Assembly (NCBI RefSeq): GCF_035621135.1
Contig: NZ_CP141728.1
Span: 2,046,001 to 2,110,000, forward strand
Reading direction: 5' to 3'
DNA from: Sinanaerobacter sp. ZZT-01
GTDB lineage: Bacteria > Bacillota > Clostridia > Peptostreptococcales > Anaerovoracaceae
Length of the DNA: 64,000 nt
Shown here: positions 16,370 through 23,601 of the stretch, piece after piece
Numbering within the stretch: position 1 is the stretch's first letter
How the letters are laid out: each line of letters opens with the position of its first letter
Notes under the pieces: model-generated
Databases searched by the model: none
The model's input: the letters and a program-made list of their open reading frames with translations, nothing else
What the model was told of the DNA's origin: nothing
Translations under genes and position numbers: made by a program

Positions 16370-16413
16370 AGCTGCCTTAAAATGATAGCAATCATCAAAG
16401 GCAGCTTTTTTAT
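16370..16413. terminator. Bidirectional terminator
   Basis: Stem AGCTGCCTT/AAGGCAGCT (arms within 16370-16378 and 16398-16406) is flanked by A7 on the left and TTTTTT on the right. It serves both flavodoxin and the convergent dipeptidase gene. Confidence 0.8.
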
Positions 16414-16426
16414 TTTTTGTAAAATT

Positions 16427-16993
16427 TTAAATTGGAAAATCAAGAAAAGCAGTTGGCGGAGTGCGTCTGTCATAAAAGTGCCACCATTCGTATTCATATC
16501 CTTCAAAGCCAACACGCTCCATAACCTGCTTCATGTAAGTGGCATTTTTTCTTCCTGTTTCAGAGATCGTTTGGCAGGAAAGGCTTGCTTTTTCTGTAAA
16601 ATCATCAAATGCAGACGGCATTTCAATTTCATTTCCATTTTGGTCAATTAAAGTTAAATCGACGCAAAGTCCATTTAGATGATTTGCACGAAATTTTGTT
16701 ACGTTGCTTATATCGGGAGGCGGAGCAACAAAATTTGGATCTGGCAATATCTCATAAAACCGTTTTTGAGCTCGGATTGGACGATAGGCATCTAGAATTT
16801 TAACACGATAACCATCCGACTGAAAAATATTTTTTGCTTCAATCAGAAGCTTTGCCGTGTTTTTATTGATGTAGCATTCGTTTGAAGCGTAAATAGCTTG
16901 ACCGGTAAAGTTATTTGATGTTGCATATTTCAATTCAATTACAAAATCAGGATCCAAATCAAGCAGTCTGACTAAATCTCCTTTGTCATTCAT
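16427..16993 (-). CDS. D-Ala-D-Ala dipeptidase (VanX/DdpX-like, peptidase M15D)
   Basis: The product has 188 residues, behind an AGGAGGTG ribosome site. The VanX-family zinc site is complete: HLNGLCVD supplies H and D, and YEYEWWHF supplies the catalytic E and a zinc-binding H. The substrate-binding arginine motif is in ILDAYRPIRAQKRF. There is no signal peptide, so it acts in the cytoplasm, probably on D,D-dipeptides from wall turnover. No vanA/vanH partners are nearby, so a resistance role is unlikely from this context. Confidence 0.9.
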   Translation of the reverse strand: MNDKGDLVRLLDLDPDFVIELKYATSNNFTGQAIYASNECYINKNTAKLLIEAKNIFQSDGYRVKILDAYRPIRAQKRFYEILPDPNFVAPPPDISNVTKFRANHLNGLCVDLTLIDQNGNEIEMPSAFDDFTEKASLSCQTISETGRKNATYMKQVMERVGFEGYEYEWWHFYDRRTPPTAFLDFPI

Positions 16994-17076
16994 TAGTGCA
17001 CCTCCTAGTTATTCTTTTTAATTATATGATTACGCGACCATTATGCCAATAGATAAATCTATTTTACAAAAGAAAA

Positions 17077-17190
17077 TTAGAGATGAGCTATTTTTTCTGT
17101 ACATACCGATAGGGTAAAGAATAGGTGATCTCTGGCATTTACAATACCTTCTCCAACGCGAAGATGATTGATGCGGTTAATTTTATGACT
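17077..17190 (-). pseudogene. Possible coding remnant in the 16994-17231 gap
   Basis: On the minus strand a stop-terminated frame reads KINRINHLRVGEGIVNARDH then LFFTLSVCTEKIAHL. It has no start codon or ribosome site. It looks more protein-like than average intergenic DNA and may be the tail of a lost gene. The family was not recognised. The rest of the gap is AT-rich with no gene. Confidence 0.2.
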
Positions 17191-17198
17191 TAGTAAAA

Positions 17199-17230
17199 AA
17201 TAAGACAGAAATTTATTTTCCTGTCTTATT
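17199..17230 (-). terminator. Terminator of the 17232 gene
   Basis: Stem AATAAGACAG/CTGTCTTATT (17199-17208 with 17221-17230) is followed on the minus strand by TTTTTTAC. It lies directly after the stop codon. Confidence 0.75.
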
Positions 17231-17231
17231 T

Positions 17232-17885
17232 TTATCGTTTAAATTGCTTTAAAAAGCTGTGAAATCTTAGCTTCAAATACGTAAGATGAATGTAGAGACG
17301 ATGGTAAGGAGTAAAATCCTTTTTTAATCTTATAACAACGATAAATCCATCAATGACTGATGTGTTGGGATCTTTAGACAGATATTGATACATGACGATA
17401 TTGACGTAATTAATCATATCAATATCAGGTGTGGAAAGAAATGTAAAAAGGTAGTATCGATGGTACTTTGTCGGACGCCTTAATTCAATCTCGAGCATAT
17501 CTTCAGGTATTTTTTTTCGTATAACTGAGACAATCGTGTCAAAATAATGCTCCACATATCGGAGAAATATTTCCTTTTTTAAAATATTCAACTCATACAG
17601 GAGTAGTAGGTAAAAGGATAGTCCTATAAAAATTGCAATTAAGAAAGCGTATAGAAGGCTGTTATAACAGAGAAGAAAGTTTACAAATCCAATCAATACA
17701 AACAAATAAGTGTATGGTTGTAGCTTTCTTATTAATTGAAGTCTTTTTTTTTCATATTGAGTTAAGTATATCGTGATCTCCCCCTTGCTGAAAATTAACA
17801 TTATTCTATTGTACCATAGTAGGTAAGAGATGTCTAAAAGGTGATAGATTGTTTCAATTAATTTTATAGAAATAATAACTATCAT
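17232..17885 (-). CDS. Two-span membrane protein of unknown function
   Basis: Up to 217 residues are open. Two adjacent spans (YLFVLIGFVNFLLCYNSLLY and AFLIAIFIGLSFYLLLLY) precede a basic cytosolic domain of about 120 residues (FLRYVEHYFDTIVSVIRKK and so on). The start is uncertain. A promoter with TACAAT near 17810 would begin transcription inside the longest frame, and a strong GGGGGAG site on the minus strand is followed by ATC ACG ATA TAC rather than ATG, TTG or GTG. The true start may be the ATG of MLIFSKG, or a rare codon just after GGGGGAG. Confidence 0.65.
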   Translation of the reverse strand: MIVIISIKLIETIYHLLDISYLLWYNRIMLIFSKGEITIYLTQYEKKRLQLIRKLQPYTYLFVLIGFVNFLLCYNSLLYAFLIAIFIGLSFYLLLLYELNILKKEIFLRYVEHYFDTIVSVIRKKIPEDMLEIELRRPTKYHRYYLFTFLSTPDIDMINYVNIVMYQYLSKDPNTSVIDGFIVVIRLKKDFTPYHRLYIHLTYLKLRFHSFLKQFKR

Positions 17886-18050
17886 CTTCCTTTGTCAAGG
17901 AAAGGCAGATAAATCAGATACAAATTTCATACGGTATAAACTATGAAAACAAAAAAATGTCCCGTTCTCAGAAAGAACCTAAAAAAATCATTCTGCATAT
18001 ATATATTTAATAGAAAAGACTGCAAAAAATTAAGTGAAATGGAGTATGAT

Positions 18051-18617
18051 ATGGCTATTAAGATCTTTATTGACCAAGGACATAATCCGGTTAACCCAAA
18101 TGCTGGTGCGGAAGCAAACGGATTGAGAGAACAAGATATCAATTATGAAGTGGGTGTCAGGCTGGCGGCACTCTTAAATGCAAATCCAGACTTTGAGGCA
18201 AGATTATCCAGGAATTCCCCAACAGAACAGCTCGGCACCAGTACGGCAACGAGTCTGCAAACCAGAGTATCTATGGCAAATAATTGGGGAGCAGATTTCT
18301 TTATCAGCTTACATTGCAACGCAAGTGAAATTGTATCGGCAAGTGGCAGTGAAGCCTTTGTATTTTATGAAAACAGCCCGGCTTACTATATGGCAGAGCG
18401 CATTTTAGAAGGCTTAAACTATATGACAGGATTGCAGAACAGGGGAGTTTTCACTCGACCATCCCTCTTTGTACTTAGAGCAACTGCAATGCCATCGGTG
18501 CTAGTGGAAATGGGATATCTCACAAATCCAAATGATGCGTACTTGTTATCCACAGATCCTCAAAGCTTTGCAGTAGGTATCTATAATGGCATCTTAGCGT
18601 ATTATGGATTATTATAG
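18051..18617 (+). CDS. N-acetylmuramoyl-L-alanine amidase (Amidase_3)
   Basis: The product has 188 residues. ATG at 18051 has GGAG seven bases upstream; an open upstream extension to 17943 lacks a ribosome site and adds a basic, unlikely N-terminus. The zinc ligands are H in DQGHNP, E in REQDIN and H in SLHCNAS, and the catalytic E is in VEMGYLTN. It cleaves the amide bond between muramic acid and the stem peptide. There is no signal peptide and no wall-binding domain, so it acts inside the sporulating cell, after lysis, or is exported another way. Confidence 0.9.
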   Translation: MAIKIFIDQGHNPVNPNAGAEANGLREQDINYEVGVRLAALLNANPDFEARLSRNSPTEQLGTSTATSLQTRVSMANNWGADFFISLHCNASEIVSASGSEAFVFYENSPAYYMAERILEGLNYMTGLQNRGVFTRPSLFVLRATAMPSVLVEMGYLTNPNDAYLLSTDPQSFAVGIYNGILAYYGLL

Positions 18618-18638
18618 TAATCTGTATGGAAGCAATAG

Positions 18639-18673
18639 CGACATTCTAAGTTTAAATGAATGTCGTTTTTTTA
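18639..18673 (+). terminator. Intrinsic terminator after amidase
   Basis: Stem CGACATTC/GAATGTCG (18639-18646 with 18658-18665) is followed by T7. Confidence 0.8.
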
Positions 18674-18701
18674 TTTTAGGACATGCTCGGGTCGCTAAAT
18701 T

Positions 18702-19193
18702 TTATTTCTTTTGGGAGCTCAAATAGTCCTCTTTATAATTTTTATACATTTTTAGAATTTCAGGATGTGAATCTAAAAAATGATTGATAATCGTAATTTT
18801 TTCTAATGTAGATGAGCTAATCGCATGTTCGATCATTTCAGTATCTTTTAAAAGTGTTTCCGTTACACCTAGTTTTGTTAAAAAATTTTCAATAACAGTA
18901 TGCCGTTTATAAAGGAAAAAACCCATTTCTGTCCCTTTTTTAGTCAGCTGGATGACACCGTATTTCTGGTAATAAACAATCCCCAGTATATTTAGCTTTT
19001 GAATGATTTTTGTCACAGAAGATGGGCGTACATTTAATTCTCTTGCCACCTGGTTCACACGGATGTACTCTGTGTTTAAGCTCATACGGTATATCATTTC
19101 CACATAGTCTTCCATACTGGAAGTTAGTAATTTTTTTTCATCATTAAGGCGTTGATAGCCGCGCGTTGTATAAAACTCATTTTGTTTTTCCAA
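18702..19193 (-). CDS. DtxR/MntR-family metal-dependent regulator
   Basis: The product has 163 residues and starts at TTG with AAAGGAGATG upstream. The winged helix-turn-helix is VARELNVRPSSVTKIIQKL. The dimerisation/metal domain carries RHTVIENFLTKLG and the MIEHAISSSTLEKI segment, with E and H placed as in MntR-type metal sites. There is no SH3-like third domain, which is more MntR-like than DtxR-like. It is divergent from feoAB, and a palindrome lies between them. It is the best candidate to bind the GTTAGC-N4-GCTAAC sites in this window, with Fe2+ or Mn2+ as co-repressor. Confidence 0.88.
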   Translation of the reverse strand: MEKQNEFYTTRGYQRLNDEKKLLTSSMEDYVEMIYRMSLNTEYIRVNQVARELNVRPSSVTKIIQKLNILGIVYYQKYGVIQLTKKGTEMGFFLYKRHTVIENFLTKLGVTETLLKDTEMIEHAISSSTLEKITIINHFLDSHPEILKMYKNYKEDYLSSQKK

Positions 19194-19253
19194 AAAAGCT
19201 CATCTCCTTTTCGTAATTTAGTAGCAAAAACATGAGAAGTTTCATATTTTAAA

Positions 19254-19280
19254 GTTAGCCGTAGGAAATTTTATTTCCTA
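19254..19280. promoter_or_regulatory. Operator region between regulator and feoAB
   Basis: A GTTAGC half-site (19254-19259) adjoins an inverted repeat TAGGAAAT-TTT-ATTTCCTA (19262-19280) in the 130-bp divergent region. It is probably where the metal regulator controls itself and feoAB, although the palindrome differs from the GTTAGC-N4-GCTAAC sites elsewhere. Confidence 0.5.
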
Positions 19281-19325
19281 TGATCAACTTATGTTTTTTA
19301 TATGAAAATTATTAAGGAGTTTTTT

Positions 19326-19565
19326 ATGAATAAAGAATGGATGACTTTAGATAAATTGCCGGCAGGCAGATTTGGAGAAGTAAAAAGAATTACAGCAGAT
19401 GGTCAGGCAAGGAGAAGGCTCTTAGATTTGGGGCTGATTAATGAGACGAAAGTTGAATCACTTCGAAAGAGTCCGGCAGGTGATCCGACGGCATATGAAA
19501 TACGGGGAGCAGTTATTGCATTACGGTCAGAGGAAGCATCAAAAATCTTTGTGAAAATGGTGTGA
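19326..19565 (+). CDS. feoA: Ferrous iron transport protein A
   Basis: The product has 79 residues. ATG at 19326 follows AAGGAG; an earlier ATG at 19302 would place that site inside the gene. It is an SH3-like FeoA domain: LDKLPAGRFGEVKRI, then RRRLLDLGLINETKVE, then YEIRGAVIALRSEEASKI. FeoA is a small cytosolic partner needed for FeoB-mediated Fe2+ uptake. It lies 17 bp before feoB in one operon. Confidence 0.95.
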   Translation: MNKEWMTLDKLPAGRFGEVKRITADGQARRRLLDLGLINETKVESLRKSPAGDPTAYEIRGAVIALRSEEASKIFVKMV

Positions 19566-19582
19566 AAAGGAGGAGTTGATAG

Positions 19583-21730
19583 ATGGGTCTTACCAAGCAG
19601 GCTACCGGACTGGCTGCGTCAAGAGAGATAACGAAAGCAGAGATAGAGTCGGAAGAACATATGGTTGTTGCGTTAGCCGGCAATCCCAATACGGGGAAGA
19701 GTACGGTATTTAACAATCTTACAGGGCTGAACCAGCATACAGGAAACTGGCCGGGAAAAACAGTAGTAAATGCGCAAGGGAAGTATATATATAAGGATAA
19801 AAAGTATCTCTTAATCGATTTGCCGGGAACGTACTCTTTGCTTGCGAACTCGGCGGAGGAACAAGTCGCAAGGGATTTTATCTGCTTTGAAAAGCCAAAT
19901 GTGACGATCGTTGTGGCAGATGCGACCAACCTGGAACGAAACCTTAATTTGGCATTGCAGATTATGGAAATGAGTGAAAAAGTAATTCTCTGCGTAAACT
20001 TAATGGATGAAGCACAGAGAAAAAAGATAACAATTGATTTAGAAAAGCTGTCTAAGCTTTTAGGCATACCGGTGATTGGGACTTCTGCAAGAATTGATAA
20101 AGGATTAGTACCATTAAAGGATATGATTGAAAAGGTTGCATGCGATGAAATAGTCCCATCTCCTATTCAGGTGGAGTATGATGAAAAGATAGAAAAAGCA
20201 ATCGAAGAAATGCAAACGGAAATTAAGAGTTGTTTTGGTAGCAAAATTAATTGCAGGTGGGCTGCTTTACGTCTGATTGAAGGAGATGAACCACTTGTCC
20301 GATCCTTGCAAGAAGCTTTGGATATGGACCAAGAAGAGTTAACTGCGTTACAAGAGAAAATTACTAAAGTGCAGGATTCTCTAAACAAAGAAAAGTTCAC
20401 GATGGAAATTCTGCGCGATCAAATTGCATCGGGTCTTGTTCAAACGGCAGAACGAATTGGAAAAGAAGTCGTTTTAAATGAAAATAGGATGCATAACGCA
20501 CAGGATCGGAAGATTGATAACGTTCTGACTTCAAAAATATTTGGCATCCCAATCATGTTAGCCCTTTTAGGTGTTGTTTTTTGGATTACCATTGCAGGGG
20601 CAAACGTTCCTTCGGCATTGCTCGCTGATGCTTTATTTTCACTGGAAGAGAAGCTGACAGCATTTTGCAGCTGGATTGGAATTCCAAATTGGTTACAGGA
20701 TGTATTAATACTGGGAATATACCGTACAGTGGCTTGGGTAGTATCCGTGATGCTTCCTCCTATGGCAATCTTTTTCCCGTTGTTTACTTTATTAGAGGAT
20801 TTGGGTTATCTGCCGAGAGTTGCGTTTAATTTAGATCACTACTTTAAGAAAGCCTGCGCTCATGGAAAGCAAGCGCTGACCATGTGCATGGGCTTTGGAT
20901 GCAATGCTGCTGGCATCATATCTTGTAGGATTATCGATTCTCCAAGGGAACGTTTAATTGCCATTATCACCAATAATTTTGTGCCCTGCAATGGGAGATT
21001 CCCCACTATGATTGCACTTGCGAGTATATTTATCGCACATGGATTTGGAAAATTTAATTCTTTTATAGCAGCATTTGTAATCCTTATCTCAATTTTACTT
21101 GGTGTATTTATTACTCTGTTTATATCGAGGCTGCTATCTCAGACGATTTTAAAGGGGTTACCATCTTCCTTTACATTGGAGCTTCCTCCTTACAGAAAAC
21201 CGCAAATTGGGCAGGTTATTATCCGGTCTGTATTTGACCGAACTTTATTCGTATTAGGTAGAGCTGTAACAGTAGCTGCCCCTGCAGGGTTGGTTATTTG
21301 GATTATGGCTAACATTACTTTTAATGAGATCAGCTTGTTAGATAATTGTGCTCTATTTTTACAGCCATTTGCGGAACTGTTGGGGTTGGATGGTTACATT
21401 TTAATGGCATTCATTCTAGGTCTGCCTGCGAATGAGATTGTAATACCAATTCTGATCATGAGCTATCTTTCAAAGGGATCTATGCTGGAATTGGGAAGTC
21501 TTTCTGAAATGCGTACATTGTTTATTGACAATGGATGGACGTGGCTAACAGCGGTCTGCACGATGATCTTTTCTTTAAATCATTGGCCTTGTGCTACGAC
21601 GCTTTGGACGATCAAAAAGGAAACACAGAGCTGGAAATGGACGGGAATCTCTTTCCTTGTACCAACGGCAACGGGAATGGTCGTGTGCTTTATCGTTGCA
21701 CAGACGGTTAGATTGCTTGGTCTGGTATAA
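19583..21730 (+). CDS. feoB: Ferrous iron transport protein B
   Basis: The product has 715 residues. The N-terminal GTPase domain has G1 GNPNTGKST, G2 in HTGNWPGKTV, G3 DLPGTYSL, G4 NLMDEA and G5 GTSA. A helical guanine-dissociation-inhibitor-like region (about 200-290) follows. The polytopic membrane domain has two Gate motifs, including CMGFGCNAAGI and FVPCNGRFP with its conserved cysteine. It imports Fe2+ under anoxic conditions. No FeoC or small Cys-rich FeoB partner is visible downstream. A strong terminator closes the operon. Confidence 0.97.
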   Translation: MGLTKQATGLAASREITKAEIESEEHMVVALAGNPNTGKSTVFNNLTGLNQHTGNWPGKTVVNAQGKYIYKDKKYLLIDLPGTYSLLANSAEEQVARDFICFEKPNVTIVVADATNLERNLNLALQIMEMSEKVILCVNLMDEAQRKKITIDLEKLSKLLGIPVIGTSARIDKGLVPLKDMIEKVACDEIVPSPIQVEYDEKIEKAIEEMQTEIKSCFGSKINCRWAALRLIEGDEPLVRSLQEALDMDQEELTALQEKITKVQDSLNKEKFTMEILRDQIASGLVQTAERIGKEVVLNENRMHNAQDRKIDNVLTSKIFGIPIMLALLGVVFWITIAGANVPSALLADALFSLEEKLTAFCSWIGIPNWLQDVLILGIYRTVAWVVSVMLPPMAIFFPLFTLLEDLGYLPRVAFNLDHYFKKACAHGKQALTMCMGFGCNAAGIISCRIIDSPRERLIAIITNNFVPCNGRFPTMIALASIFIAHGFGKFNSFIAAFVILISILLGVFITLFISRLLSQTILKGLPSSFTLELPPYRKPQIGQVIIRSVFDRTLFVLGRAVTVAAPAGLVIWIMANITFNEISLLDNCALFLQPFAELLGLDGYILMAFILGLPANEIVIPILIMSYLSKGSMLELGSLSEMRTLFIDNGWTWLTAVCTMIFSLNHWPCATTLWTIKKETQSWKWTGISFLVPTATGMVVCFIVAQTVRLLGLV

Positions 21731-21743
21731 GTGGAGACATATT

Positions 21744-21792
21744 AAAAACATGCATTTGTTAACTGTTTAAGTATAACAGATGCATGTTTTTA
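21744..21792 (+). terminator. Terminator of feoAB
   Basis: A stem of about 18 bp has outer arms AAAAACATGCAT and ATGCATGTTTTT (21744-21755 with 21780-21791). It is AT-rich but perfectly paired in its outer part and ends in T5. Confidence 0.8.
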
Positions 21793-22195
21793 AAGTTTTT
21801 ATACTAAGAAAATGGTAATAATTATGCTATAATAAATATGCTTTATGCAACAAAATCAGCATATTTGATTTCGGATGCATTAATTGCACCGAAAAAGCCA
21901 ATCGGATCAATGATTTGCACTTATGATATAATTTTATTTATAATAATTTTTAAAATAGCAGTTTAAAGTATGCCTTCTGGATTCGCTGCCTGTGAAGAGA
22001 AGAGGAATTGTAATAATTCGTGCGTTTTGGTTCATAATTCTATTATACGATAAAAACAATTGATTAAAAAAGTTTTGGCAGGTAAACGAAACAGAAGGCT
22101 GTAAAAGAAGATTAGGTTGAAAGAATTTCAATCAACCGCTATCTTTTCAAAGTTGATAGGGTCATTTGTGTCGGTAGCAAGAATGGAGATTAAAA
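21793..22195. other. Gene-free AT-rich region
   Basis: About 400 bp lie between the feoB terminator and the Crp/Fnr gene. A 42-codon frame beginning near 21840 has no ribosome site and is hydrophobic only at its end. No convincing RNA structure or gene was seen. TATAAT-like stretches are present, and the downstream regulator promoter probably lies here. Confidence 0.5.
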
Positions 22196-22888
22196 ATGAA
22201 ATCACTTGAAGGGAAAGAAAAGCTTTTTCGGAGTTCACCTTTGTTTTACGGCATGGATTCAGATGAGATTAAAAAATGTCTGGGATGCAGCCAAGCCTAT
22301 TTGAAAAACTATAAGAAAGAAGAAGTCTTGTTTCACGAAGGAGATATTCCTGAATATTTATTTATGCTGCTTGACGGAGCCGTTACGATTTGCCGTCACT
22401 CTATTTCAGGAAAGAGAACTGTAATCACGACATTTCATAAGAGAGGTGAATTATTCGGAGAAGTATATTTATTTCTGAAAGAAACCAATTATGATTCGTT
22501 TGCAGTTGCGACTAAGGACTCTCAAGTGCTGAAAATTCCGAAACGGTTTTTTTACCATACGTGCGGAGAAATGTGTTCACACCATGAGAATCTGATTAAG
22601 AACATGCTTGCAATCCTGGCAGGGAAAGCGCGCTTTTTAAATAAAAGGGTGCAGATGATGGCAAGCGGCAGTCTTCGTCAAAAAGTAGGAAAAGTTTTGC
22701 TTGAAAATGTACAAGCAGATGGCACGGGGTTCTTGAAGATGAATCGGGAAGAACTGGCAGATTATCTGGGGGCTACAAGGCCTTCGATCTCTAGAGAGTT
22801 AATGAAAATGAGAGAAGAGGGGCTTATTGAGGTATCCGGTAAATGGTTTCGATTGCTTAACCTTTCTGAGATGGAAGAATATTTGTAA
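22196..22888 (+). CDS. Crp/Fnr-family transcriptional regulator
   Basis: The product has 230 residues. An N-terminal cyclic-nucleotide-binding-like beta barrel (EVLFHEGDIPEYLFMLLDG, then GELFGEVYLFL) is followed by a long dimer helix and a C-terminal helix-turn-helix (MNREELADYLGATRPSISRE). The barrel lacks the canonical cAMP-binding RxxS segment, so another effector is likely. Cysteines in the barrel and CGEMCSHH segment could sense redox or bind haem. It directly precedes a GTAAC-N4-GTTAC palindrome and a cupin-ferredoxin operon that it probably controls. Confidence 0.9.
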   Translation: MKSLEGKEKLFRSSPLFYGMDSDEIKKCLGCSQAYLKNYKKEEVLFHEGDIPEYLFMLLDGAVTICRHSISGKRTVITTFHKRGELFGEVYLFLKETNYDSFAVATKDSQVLKIPKRFFYHTCGEMCSHHENLIKNMLAILAGKARFLNKRVQMMASGSLRQKVGKVLLENVQADGTGFLKMNREELADYLGATRPSISRELMKMREEGLIEVSGKWFRLLNLSEMEEYL

Positions 22889-22914
22889 ATTTATTGGTTA
22901 CAATTTCTATTATA

Positions 22915-22928
22915 GTAACTGATGTTAC
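22915..22928. promoter_or_regulatory. Crp/Fnr-type operator
   Basis: A perfect palindrome GTAAC-TGAT-GTTAC has the spacing typical of Crp/Fnr/HcpR sites. It sits 27 bp after the regulator gene and 52 bp before the cupin start. Confidence 0.65.
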
Positions 22929-22937
22929 AGATTATTT

Positions 22938-22959
22938 GTAAGCATATTGTTATGCTTAC
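22938..22959. promoter_or_regulatory. 22-bp perfect palindrome in cupin leader
   Basis: Arms GTAAGCATA and TATGCTTAC surround TTGT. It could be a second operator or an mRNA hairpin just before the AAAAGGAGGCG ribosome site at about 22963. It resembles the outer arms (TATGCTTAA) of the ZIP promoter repeat. Confidence 0.5.
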
Positions 22960-22979
22960 CTTAAAAGGAGGCGATACCA

Positions 22980-23336
22980 TTGAAGAAGAATTTAAAGAAT
23001 ATTGATTTTTCAACTGTCTTACCATTTGTGGAACAGACAAACTATTTGCCCGGTCAAGTGGTGAGTAAGACTCTTGCTCAAAATGAAGCTGTTAGTCTCA
23101 CATTATTTGCTTTTGACAAAGGAGAGGAAATCAGTACGCATGCTTCTGAAGGGGATGCATTAGTACTGCTCTTAGATGGTGCCGGAGAAGTGACCATAAA
23201 TAACGAAACCTTTCAACTGAAAACGGGAGACTCAATCGTTATGCCGGCAGGTCAGCCACATTCTGTATATGCACCGGAACGTTTTAAAATGTTTTTAATC
23301 GTAGTATTTCCAAAAAGAGAGGAGAATTTAGAATGA
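22980..23336 (+). CDS. Cupin-domain protein
   Basis: The product has 118 residues. TTG at 22980 lies behind AAAAGGAGGCG. It is a single beta-barrel cupin with motif 1 in STHASEGDALVLLLDGAGEV, which keeps one H, an E position and the closing G, and motif 2 GDSIVMPAGQPHSV with its H. It probably binds one metal ion. Such small cupins following a Crp/Fnr gene are widespread in Clostridia, with unknown substrate. It overlaps the ferredoxin gene by 4 bp. Confidence 0.9.
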   Translation: MKKNLKNIDFSTVLPFVEQTNYLPGQVVSKTLAQNEAVSLTLFAFDKGEEISTHASEGDALVLLLDGAGEVTINNETFQLKTGDSIVMPAGQPHSVYAPERFKMFLIVVFPKREENLE

Positions 23337-23515
23337 AAGCAAAAGTTAACGAAGGCTGCATTGGGTGCGGTCTATGTGAAGGAATCTGCCCGGATGTATT
23401 TCGTATGGGGGCAGATGGTGTTGCAGAGGTGTACGGTGAGGTGACACCGGATCAGGAAGAGCGTGCGATAGAAGCAAAAGAGAGCTGTCCGGTTACAGTC
23501 ATTGACGTAAAATAG
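23333..23515 (+). CDS. Single-cluster ferredoxin
   Basis: The product has 60 residues with cysteines in CIGCGLCEGICP and SCPV. This spacing fits one [4Fe-4S] cluster bound by the first three cysteines and the distal one, with the CEGIC cysteine free or in a disulfide. It is a small cytosolic electron carrier. It is translationally coupled to the cupin gene (ATGA), which suggests the cupin protein is its partner or that both answer the same redox signal. Confidence 0.93.
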   Translation: MKAKVNEGCIGCGLCEGICPDVFRMGADGVAEVYGEVTPDQEERAIEAKESCPVTVIDVK

Positions 23516-23540
23516 AGTTGCGTATTGTAGGCGAATGATA

Positions 23541-23585
23541 AAAAAGTGGAAATGGGAATCAAGGATTCCCGTTTCCACTTTTTTA
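23541..23585. terminator. Bidirectional terminator
   Basis: An 18-bp stem with one wobble pair (arms at about 23542-23559 and 23564-23581) has A5 to the left and T6 to the right. It serves the ferredoxin and the convergent oleate hydratase genes. Confidence 0.85.
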
Positions 23586-23601
23586 GGTGCAGAAAGGCTT
23601 G

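Noticed and set aside
16427-16993. VanX as part of a vancomycin resistance cluster with the VanZ gene at 49038
   Set aside because: No VanA/B ligase, VanH or VanRS are present, and the two genes are 32 kb apart; both families have general wall roles.
21840-21965. 42-codon frame between feoB and the Crp/Fnr gene as a FeoB-associated small protein
   Set aside because: No ribosome site, no cysteines, and it lies beyond the feoAB terminator.
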